DNA from: Euptelea pleiosperma
Lineage: Eukaryota; Streptophyta; Magnoliopsida; Ranunculales; Eupteleaceae
Length of the DNA: 64,000 nt
Assembly: GCA_035048495.1 (NCBI GenBank)
Contig: CM068551.1
Location: 21,950,248 to 22,014,247, forward strand
Direction of reading: 5' to 3'
The number at the start of each line of letters is the position of its first letter. Within the stretch, counting starts at the first letter, position 1. The position numbers and the translations under genes were made by a program. Of the stretch, positions 56,176 to 64,000 are shown piece by piece. The notes beneath the pieces are model-generated. The model worked only from the letters and a program-made list of their open reading frames with translations. It was not told the origin of the DNA and ran no database searches.

Positions 56176-56351
56176 CATGGTTGAAAGTACACGGGTATCG
56201 TTTCGGTATTGTTCATGGGCGATACCAAAATGTATCAGAAGTATTGTTCGGTTTCGGACGAAACCAACCGAAACATATGTAGTTTTGTCCTATAGCGAAA
56301 CCGAAACGAACGGACAAAAAGTTTTGGTATTGGTTGAAACTTTGAACCATG
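56176..56351. mobile_element. hAT MITE (family D), third copy
   Basis: Ends CATGGTTGAAAG and CTTTGAACCATG, flanked by TTCTCTAC (56168-56175) and GTCTCTAC (56352-56359), an 8-bp TSD with one mismatch. Inside are 'ggtttcgg' and 'gcgataccaaaa' words as in the AGO10 intron copy. Confidence 0.82.
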
Positions 56352-56359
56352 GTCTCTAC

Positions 56360-57333
56360 ACTAATTTGATGACTTTTTTGACATTTTGTTTCTGAATATT
56401 TAAGAGATTATGAGACTGGAGGGTACAAACTGACCATTACCTTATTTGGACCCTTTTTAACCCAAGAAATCTCCTAGGTATGACCCATTGGTTGGTGTCC
56501 AGTCCTCTGCATGTACATAAACTGTACAGTTTATAGACTCTATTTATGGTCTAAAAGATGGGAATTAGACTTCTCCTGTAAGATTTGGGGCATGTTAGGA
56601 TGCAGGGTTTCTTTGCCCAGACCATTTGAAGATATACCTCTATTTGGTTCGAGGACAATCCATCTTTTATGGAAATTGAAGTTGAACCGGAAAAACAGCA
56701 GAAAACGCGGAAAAAGGTGGGTTGTGCAAGAACTCAACTCCTTAACTCCTGGTACCCAAACGGGACCTTATAGGCCCTATATTGGTTAGGTCTGAGCAGT
56801 CAGTGTAGTTCATAGCCTTTTTATGGGATGCAAAGGGTCTCATTGCTAACCTATATTGTTACTTAGAATCTTTTAAAGATTTTCTGCTGAATTATTAATT
56901 GTAGAGGCACAATCCAATCATGTGTGAAATGCTGCCACTGAGCTAAGCTGTTATACATTTTTCACAACCATCTGATAAAAAATATCTGATTTTTGAGCTG
57001 AAACTGCTGCTAGGAAAATCACAATTTGGTTTTTTTCTCCTTTTCTGTAGCTAGAGTAAGGGCAATATAACCCTCGCTATGCTGCCGATATTCAAGCCAA
57101 TATAGCATTTCTGGGCCATACGGTTTACTTAGCATCTACTACAACTTTGATATACTAAAAAACACTAAGGATAGAAGAGCAAGAGAAAAATCTACCCATA
57201 ATTCGCCTGTTTTTTTTATCTGACATTGCAAGACAAAAAAAACCCGAGCGTTGGGCATAGATGGCCAGGACCACGCCTCAGGAAGAGGAGGTTCTGAGTT
57301 TGAATCCTTGCAATATTTATTTATTTTTGCTAA
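56360..57333. other. intergenic, no gene seen
   Basis: No credible coding frame or transposon end. Confidence 0.4.
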
Positions 57334-57620
57334 GGGTGTGTTTGATTGCACAGAAAATTTTCCCGAGAAAATACATTTGGGAAATGCCTTAAATGGCTGA
57401 TTGATCGGAACTGAGAACACATATTTCAATCATGTGAGAAAATAAAGGCATATTTCAGGTGGAAATGAATCCCCACTTATCTGGATGGGAAATGAATTCC
57501 AGGCTTAGTAGGGAAAAGTATCCAGATTTAAATGGCTTGGTAGGGAAAATTATATAGATTTTAAATGACTATCTCACAATGGACAGTTGTGTTTTTCCAA
57601 GGAAAATGCAATTTTCCCAC
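57334..57620. mobile_element. Tourist-like MITE (family E)
   Basis: Starts GGGTGTGTTTGATTGCACAG after TAA and runs through the family E interior to 'cccacttggcaac'. The right end is worn (ccgccccc), so the TSD is unclear. Confidence 0.7.
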
Positions 57621-57649
57621 TTGGCAACCGCCCCCAAGTATAAAACTTT

Positions 57650-58360
57650 TTAAAAGGCAAAAGCCAAAAGAAGGACTTGGCGGGTGGAGACTTGTGGAGA
57701 ACAAACAATGCTTAAGGTTCAAAAGCCCCTTCCAAAAGACAGAATACATAAATGAACTAGCTTTCCCCATAAACAATGAGCTCTCATCTTGGAAAAAGAG
57801 GCCTCTTCTCTCTTTGGACAGCTTAGACCCATGGTATATATGAGCCTTAATATCGAGGATGGTGCCCTTGCACCTCATTCTCTCTGCCATCAAAGATTAT
57901 CTGATTCCTTTCATTCCAAAGACCCCACAAGATCTCTTGGAAAAAGAGACCTCTTCTCTCTTTGGACAGGTTAGACCCATGGTATATATGAGCCTTAATA
58001 TCGAGGATGGTGCCCTTGCACCTCATTCTCACTGCCATCAAAGATTATCTGATTCCTTTCATTCCAAAGACCCCACAAGATCTCAAAGGGAAGGAATCTC
58101 CACAACTGCCGAACTCTGGAAGAGAGTGTATTAGTTGACCAACTCTTGAATACATCCATAACTGATCCTAGCAAAGTCCAACTCAATCTACATGAAAAGG
58201 AAACTCATTCCAACTTCCCAAACTAGATTGTAATGAAGAAGGAGATGATCCACTAATTGTTCATTAGCTTTGCACATAAACCATAAGTTAACGAAAGTCG
58301 TATTGCCGTTACCAATTGATCTACGGTCAAGATCATATCCAAAGAGGCATCTAGGTGTCT
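57650..58360 (-). mobile_element. LINE ORF2 3' fragment (zf-RVT region), minus strand
   Basis: The minus strand reads KILTVDQL-type sequence (about 58320), then DHLLLHYN (about 58240), then WRFLPFEILWGLWNERN (about 58075) and further downstream. This order is typical of the zf-RVT C-terminal part of plant LINE ORF2. Stops and frameshifts show it is dead. Confidence 0.8.
57788..58083. repeat. 148-bp tandem duplication inside the LINE fragment
   Basis: 57788-57935 and 57936-58083 are direct repeats of 148 bp that differ at only a few positions, both covering the FEILWGLWNERN region. The high identity suggests a recent event. Confidence 0.9.
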
Positions 58361-58364
58361 ACAC

Positions 58365-58480
58365 AAGGAAAGCCACTTTACACACTCGTATAGACCAATG
58401 ACTGTATGGATGTTTAGCCCATCCTGAGGTGGACCAACATACCAAAGCATGATTAGTGATTTCAAACCTTTTGATCTTTA
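58365..58480. repeat. family A fragment
   Basis: 'caatgactgtatggatgttt' and 'ccatcctgaggtggaccaac' words of the family A left arm; no partner arm. Confidence 0.5.
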
Positions 58481-59496
58481 TATCTCAAACTAGGGGCCCA
58501 CATGTGCGATGCATGTGAACCTTACCCGTTGCATCAAATTACATGTAGCACACTTTTTGGAGACTATTTGTAGGTAGCCCAAGGTACATTTTTAACCATA
58601 GATTTTGAGCATTATTTTGGATACAAAGTCCAAAGGTTAAAAATTAGTAATCTGGTTAATTTTTGGCCAATGACAAAACGACACTACCATGTGCTCTAGG
58701 GACCTTAGACCATTTGATCATTACTCCTTTAATCATGGCACGTTTGGAAGATTTAAGTAGAATAGTTTTTTTCTCAAAAATTGAATTTCGACACCATTGA
58801 TGAACGACCGTATTATGAGCCCGTGGTACTCTTAAAGACCAATGACCGCATGGATGTTTGGTCCATCTGTTTTTGGACATGAATACAAAAAATCAACCCG
58901 ATTTGTAATTTCTGACCATTGAATTATAGTCCTTTTCAGGATTTAATTTTAACAGTAGATTTCTAGCAGCATTTGTGGTACTCAGATCCAAAGGTTAAAA
59001 ATCACTAATCAAGCTTATTTTTGTTATATACATTTGGGCATTTTTGTACTACCCCCCTATGAAATAGTCGATATTGGCACTACCCTCTTGCAGTTTCAGT
59101 TTGTTGCATCTCCCCTTTGATTGAAGCTTTTTTTCGTTGACCATTAACAAGCTCTGTAAATTTTGATTTCATAACTGAAATGTCCCTATCTTTTGTATAT
59201 TACGAAAATACCAATGGTTGTTGGTTCCTAGGAACTGACAACCTGTAATTTTGACATCGTACCCTCAATTTCAAATCATCTCCCCCTTTGTTGATTGACG
59301 GACAATCAAGATTTAATTGAGAAAAGATCTCAACCGTCCATTGTTTTAACTAAACCTCCCCCACATGCAGATGGTATTTAATCACAACGGTTAACAACCA
59401 AATGTAAACCGATCAGATTCACAGCATTATCATCACAGTTGAGCATTCCTCGAGATGCTGGTAACATGAAACCAAAAGCTACAAACACCATGGTTA

Positions 59497-59850
59497 CAAC
59501 AGCAAGCCACGTGGCACACTATTAGTGGACACTAACTGTATGGATGTTTGGCCAATCACTAGGAGGACCTATAAACCAAAAATAAACTTGATCAGTGATT
59601 TCTAAGCATTAGATTGAAGTTATTTTCATGGGATGATTTAACCGTAAGAAATTGAGCATTATTGTGTGTCATTTGGATGCAAAGATCCAAAGGTTGTAAA
59701 TCACTAATCAGGCTAATTTTTGGTTTGCAGGTCCAGCAAGGATTGGCCAAACATTCATACCGTCAATGCCCTCTAATAGTGTGCCATGTGGCTCGTATTG
59801 TGCGTGGTGACCGAAGTCGGTCTCCACACAATGTGACAGAAGTTTTACTC
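59497..59850. repeat. foldback family A, copy
   Basis: Left arm with gccacgtggcacactatta, centre (gaagttattttcatggg), right arm with 'gtgccatgtggctcgtattg' and an end aagttttactc. Left terminus unclear. It lies inside the 1.84-kb element. Confidence 0.7.
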
Positions 59851-60334
59851 TCTGAACCCATCGATCTCCAACCATCACACATTGTGCTTGAGCTTCTTGT
59901 TCAATTCCTCATACCTTGTTAAATCCATCCTCACCGTCCATAATAATATGAGAAAAACAATACCGACTAAGAAAAACAATACCGACTAAAATGAAGATCA
60001 TCATCAATGAGTTCAAGATTGAAAACTATCTCATACCCATACCCTTTCTTCTTTTCAGCTTCTGAAATCACACCCACACCTTTCTCACCAGTACCGATTA
60101 TCTGAAATCCCGATCTCTTCCTTCGTACTTTTGAAATCCTGTTTTTCTTGGCGAACCTCATCACAGGTAAGGGTAGTTGTCGGATCTGATGATGCCGATC
60201 ACCCATAAGGAGTTTCCTTGATCTCGATTGAGGTCAAGGAATTAACTTTGGCATTGGGGTTTGGCGGTGGTGGGAGAGGAAAAATCTGCAATCACCGCCC
60301 ACCTTGGAGAAGAACTTTGCTGACAGACGTCAAC

Positions 60335-60570
60335 GATGACGGACCACATGAGCTACGTTGAAGACATCTAGAGACCACTGACAAAACCTACATACTGAAA
60401 ATCAGCCTGATTAATTATTTCTAACCATTGGATCTTTGTACCTCAAATAATGCTCGAATCCAACGGTTAAAAATCAACCCATAAAAATGACTCCAATCCA
60501 ACGCTTAAAAATCAATAATCAGACGTATTCAGTAGTTCTTAAGATTGTGCCACATGTCTCATAATGTAGT
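60335..60570. repeat. foldback family A, degraded copy
   Basis: Words 'aaaatcagcctgattaatta', 'caacggttaaaaatcaaccc' and 'gccacatgtctcataatg' mark a worn copy with partial arms. Confidence 0.5.
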
Positions 60571-61348
60571 CCCATCATCAGTTATTCATTTTCATACTCA
60601 TTTCAGTGCCACGTGGCAGGCTTTGGATTGGACATAGATTTAAGTGTAAGTAATGAACTGACACGTGCATTAATGGTAAGTTTGTACGTTGGTAGGAAAG
60701 TACAGTTGATATTTTTGTAATTATAAAAAGTAAGGGTATTTTGATAATAAAATCTAAAGTTACGCGGACCGTTTACCGTCAACGAAAATAAGCTTCGATC
60801 AAAGGGGGAGATGCAACAAACTGAAACTGCAAGGGGTGCCAATATCAACTATTTCACAATGGGTAGTACAAAAATGTCCAGTACATTTATTTAGGGATGG
60901 AACAAACATCTGTACCGAATAGCCTCTAATAATGTGCCATGTTACTCGTACGGTGATATCACATCAACGCTGATGATGGACAACCTCATCAAAAAAATTT
61001 CTTTTGGAGATAATTCATGTCTTGTGCAATAAATGCTTGGGTAATTTTAGTCCCACCCCACGAAATGTGAGGGAACCGAAAAGCCTTATTTTTTTACCTC
61101 ATTTTGTATTACAAAAATGCCATGTTATTTTAGGGTATTTTTTTCTGTAAACTATGTACGCACCCTCTCGTCTTGACGTCTCTCCTTTACTGCAGACAAA
61201 CTCTGAAGTTGATCCCTCCGTGCCGGTGACGACTTGCTCCCCTTGACGCCGTTCCAACTCTCCTCCCGTAATCTTGTGTGTGTGTTCACTCTCTGTAGAC
61301 CAACTGTTTGCTCCTATTACACTGTTGCAATGGGCCGGTCTCATGATT

Positions 61349-61630
61349 AGAACTATTGTCATCTCTAATCAGGACAAAGTTTATTATTACAATAACAATC
61401 TCAACGACTCTATTATTTCAAGGTTGGTAATGAATCAGTCCGGCTCACTACAACGCTTCACATCGAGTGATTGGAGCCCATTGGATTGTGCTACCGGAGA
61501 CGGGTTTCTAAGTAGACGGGTGAAATTGCCACAAACCTCACATTCCTGGGTGAACATGAGCATTAACTTTACGGAATGTAAGGGGTGCTTTGACGGGGAA
61601 GGGGTGCCCTCACAAAGTTTGAAATCATAG
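61349..61630 (+). pseudogene. S-locus/G-type lectin receptor kinase fragment
   Basis: The frame reads ISRLVMNQSGSLQRF followed by ATGDGFLSRRVKLPQTSHSW and INFTECKGC. These are the S-locus glycoprotein and PAN/apple-adjoining parts of G-type lectin receptor kinases. About 50-60 residues normally present between LQRF and the GDGF block, including the EGF-like cysteines, are missing here, and no kinase domain follows. The frame ends at 61630. I call it a remnant with internal deletion. Confidence 0.75.
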
Positions 61631-61793
61631 TGGGGTGTCTCAACTGGTCGGGTCACAGAGTTGCGACTAAAATTACCTAAATGTTTTTGGTATGAAATTT
61701 TAAAATGTGAAAGTACGAATCATTGATTTTCTCAGATTTCATCTAAAATATTCTCTTGTTTCAGGTGATTTTAGGGTTTCTTTTCTTGCTCTA

Positions 61794-62272
61794 ATGCAAG
61801 ATTCCGAAATTCTCGAAATTGTTTCCGTCCACGAAGGAGATAAAGCTTCGAAGAATGGTTCACACGGAGAGATTCTTGATGAAGAGCTAGTTCATGACGT
61901 ATCTGGCAAAACATGAGAGCTTTCGCTCCTTGATCGTTCTAATGATTTGGTTATAGGACTATACGTGTATAAAAATGTGTTCAATTTAATTCCTCGAGCG
62001 GTTGGAGGGTTTGGGCGCTTGAAGAGACTGAAATTCTTTGCCAACGACATAAATTTGTTCCCGTCCGAGACCGGGAATTTGGTTGAGCTGGAATGCTTGC
62101 AGGTGAAGATATCTTCGCCAGGGATATCAGGTCTTCCTTTGCAAAAGTTGAAAGCGTTGAAGGAGCTCGAGCTGTGTAAGATGCCTCCACGCCCTTCGGC
62201 GTCTCTACTAATGAGCGAAATTGCTAACCTCAAGTGCTTGACGAAGCTCTATGTTTGCCACTTCCCCATTAG
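61794..62272 (+). pseudogene. leucine-rich-repeat kinase-like gene, first exon with in-frame stop
   Basis: From ATG 61794 the frame reads an N-terminal region, then LYVYKNVFNLIPRAVGGFGR, an FPSETGNLVELECLQVKISS block and an EIANLKCLTKL block, resembling the N-terminal repeats of plant LRR kinase-like proteins of the At1g04210 type. A TGA at 61914-61916 (codon 41) breaks the frame where the family has Trp. At 62272 a donor (AGGTAATT) would end the exon; no next exon is found before the window ends, and the following DNA holds transposons. Either a pseudogene or a gene with a long intron and one lesion. Confidence 0.7.
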
Positions 62273-62275
62273 GTA

Positions 62276-62746
62276 ATTAGTTCTTCTACGCTTTTTTTTT
62301 TGTGCTAAAGTTTCTCCTTTTCTTTTTCTATTATTTGGGGTTTTGGTGGGTGGGTGGGTGGGTGTGAGGCAGTAGAGGAGTACCGTTCTGCCATTTAAAA
62401 GATCACCTCTGGCTTCGCACGGAATGGCTTGGATTTGCACCAAGATAGAGTAATTTCGTACTACGATAGAGATTTCCCAAAGGAGAAAATATCAAATTTC
62501 ATTAATCAAGTCATCATCTCGTTTTTAGACATGCTCTATATTTATAAGCAAGGAACACTATTCCTATTGATGTTCAAAACACTTTCAAACTCTATCCTAA
62601 TCCTATTACAACTCAAAGAACCAATTTCTAAACAAATAAAACTTTAAAACAAACCTAAAAACAAACAAATAGTCCTACATTAATTCAAATTCTCATATTA
62701 TCTTTTAGCATCTCTTAGACTTATCAAAAAACAATAAAAATAAAAT
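62276..62746. other. no gene seen downstream of the LRR exon
   Basis: Contains a GGGT tetramer run near 62345. No LRR or kinase exon recognised; possible intron. Confidence 0.35.
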
Positions 62747-62945
62747 TTGCTATAAATAGTAAAAATAGAAATTTACTAAAGATAGTATAATGAGAATTTA
62801 TTATAAATAGTAAAAACAAGAATTTATTATAAATAGTAAAAACAAGAATTTATTATAAATAGTAAAATGAAAATTTACTAAAAATAGACAATAAGAATTT
62901 ACTAAAATATTAAAAACAGAATTTACTATAAATAGTAAAAACGAA
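62747..62945. repeat. AT-rich minisatellite, about 26-bp period
   Basis: About eight units of the type ataaatagtaaaaacaagaa with ttatt/ttact. The central units (about 62810-62870) are nearly identical; the outer ones vary. Confidence 0.8.
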
Positions 62946-62986
62946 ACCACTATGCACAATGCTCAGCTCCCGCATCTAGGGGTGTC

Positions 62987-63393
62987 AATTTTACCCGTTT
63001 ATCCAGAACCGAATCGGAACTGGAACCGAAAATACCGGTTCCGGTTCCACTTTTTTGGGAACCGATTAAAAAGTAATCGGAACCGGAACCGAACCGACAA
63101 TAACGGTTCCGGTTCTAGGTAGCCTAATATGGAACCGAAACCGATAAGAACCGGAACCGAACCGATAAGAACCGGTACCAATAAATAAATATAGTGTAAA
63201 TATTCTAATATTCTCAAGATTTGGCCCAATATACCCCGAACCGGAACCGACATAAATACATAATCGGTTCCGGTTCCGGATCCATCACTTTGAGAACCGG
63301 ATCCGTTAAGGAACCGAACCGATAAGAACCGGAACCGATTGTTCCGGTTCTGGTCACCTTAGGAACCGACGGAACCGACCCTTGACACCCCTA
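62987..63393. mobile_element. non-autonomous hAT element with 8-bp TSD
   Basis: 407 bp, ends TAGGGGTGTCAA and TTGACACCCCTA, flanked by exact CCCGCATC repeats (62979-62986, 63394-63401). The body is packed with ccggttccggttcc and ggaaccggaaccg words in both orientations. No coding capacity; a minus-strand frame here is a by-product of the repeats. Confidence 0.92.
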
Positions 63394-63409
63394 CCCGCAT
63401 CAAACCCTC

Positions 63410-64000
63410 TAGGTTGAAAAAAATTCGTCATCAAATTCAAGTTGAGATATTGCAAATGGTTTTTCCAGCGGAAGAGGTCCCATTGCATTCCTCGAACCCT
63501 TTGGACTTGAGGAAAAGCATCCCATTAATGTTGAGAATGATCGATGCCAAATATCAACATTTGTCTTTAAAAATTCTATGATTTCTCTGCCTCTGGATAC
63601 CCCAGGCTATCGCAAAGGGAAGCATTCTCCATAGAATACGACTTCTTGTTGAAAATGCTTTGGTTTGCTAACTAATGAGGAGCTCCATAAAAGAGGTCGG
63701 CATCACCCAATATATACCAAACTCTAGAAAAAAGAGGACCATACCTCCTTGGCTTCAGCGCAATGTAGCATCAGATGATTAACAATTTCCCCATGTCGCT
63801 TGCACATCGAGCAATAATATTATTTATAAAGCCTCTAGTAATCAAGTGATCCACTGTCAATATTTTCTCCAAGGAAGTCAGCAAAACAAAGAACGGATCT
63901 TCTTCGGAACATTCAAACACCGAACCAATGATACTGGAAAGTTGATACTCAGAGATCTTTCCATACCCTCATAGAACGAACGAACTGAAAACAAACCTCC
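63410..64000 (-). mobile_element. LINE ORF2 3' fragment (zf-RVT region), minus strand
   Basis: The minus strand reads VLLTSLEKILTVDHLITRG (about 63890-63835), then after a frameshift CSMCKRHGEIVNHLMLHC and AEAKEVWSSFF (about 63820-63735). The CxxC...HLxxHC pattern is the zf-RVT zinc-binding motif of plant LINEs. Disrupted frames; the element runs off the window end. Confidence 0.8.

Larger units (their letters stand above)
59036..60879. mobile_element. 1.84-kb long-TIR element nested in family A
   Basis: Termini GGGCATTTTTGTACTACCC and GGGTAGTACAAAAATGTCC begin inverted repeats that continue for about 170-190 bp (gttgcatctcccctttgat and its inverse ttgatcaaagggggaga...). Flanks share TACATTT (9-bp windows TATACATTT and AGTACATTT). 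Inside are two family A copies (59497-59850, 60335-60570) and a non-repeat stretch at about 59940-60330 with an 79-codon minus-strand frame of unknown nature. Layout suits a non-autonomous Mutator-like element, possibly carrying captured sequence. Confidence 0.72.
58825..60990. repeat. family A element split by a 1.8-kb insertion
   Basis: The left part (about 58825-59035) has the usual left arm and centre and breaks off in 'aagcttatttttgttata'. The right part resumes at about 60880 with tttagggatggaacaaacat and runs to gccatgttactcgtac. The two join into one family A element with the 59036-60879 element removed. Confidence 0.72.

Noticed and set aside
60001..60206. minus-strand coding gene inside the 1.84-kb element
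   Set aside because: A 79-codon basic frame is open, but I recognise no family and no start or splice context that sets it apart. Kept only as possible captured sequence.
62999..63253. 84-codon minus-strand open frame
   Set aside because: Its low-complexity protein is a direct product of the ccggttcc repeats of the hAT element.

Overview
This is nuclear DNA of a flowering plant. Three things show it: a 22-exon ARGONAUTE gene with GT-AG introns, plant-type transposons of several superfamilies, and a cluster of eukaryotic tRNA-Cys genes. I cannot name the species. Genes are sparse and the gaps are packed with nested, mostly palindromic, transposons.

Layout. 0-5 kb: a decayed LINE reverse transcriptase holding a small hAT element, then four tRNA-Cys(GCA) genes on the minus strand in tandem-duplicated units. 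5-16 kb: no protein gene; many foldback and hAT elements, several with clear target-site duplications (TSDs). 16.6-26.7 kb: an apparently intact AGO10 (PINHEAD/ZWILLE) gene encoding 992 residues, with GA/CT tracts and a likely 5'UTR intron upstream. 27-42 kb: a duplicated block in which a small secreted cysteine-rich peptide (CRP) gene alternates with orphan copies of the last AGO10 exon and its 3' flank. Three CRP copies look readable (A, C, E), two are pseudogenes (B, D), and one is only an orphan second exon. 43.6-47.8 kb: a complete but non-autonomous CACTA transposon with a spliced transposase remnant whose intron holds six exact-period 179-bp repeats. 48-53.6 kb: foldback elements, a miniature LTR element (TRIM), and a roughly 0.8-kb palindrome. 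53.7-55.8 kb: an intact four-exon gene for a YGL/LRDR aluminium-induced-type protein. 56-64 kb: hAT and Tourist-like elements, LINE 3' fragments on the minus strand, a 1.8-kb long-TIR element inside an older foldback element, and remnants of an S-locus-type receptor kinase and of a leucine-rich-repeat kinase-like gene with an in-frame stop.

The genes do not form a pathway. AGO10 acts in microRNA-guided control of meristem fate, the CRPs are predicted secreted peptides, and the YGL/LRDR protein is a stress/hormone-associated cytosolic protein. The CRP cluster and AGO10 are linked by history: the 3' end of AGO10 was copied into or beside a CRP gene, and the compound unit was then duplicated. 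Repeat family labels used below: A = Mutator-like foldback with ends of the type GAGTAAA...TTTACTC; B = Mutator-like foldback with GGTCGGG-type ends; C = TTTAACGG-rich palindrome; D = hAT with CATGGTTCAAAG ends; E = Tourist-like GGGTGTGTTTGATTGC.
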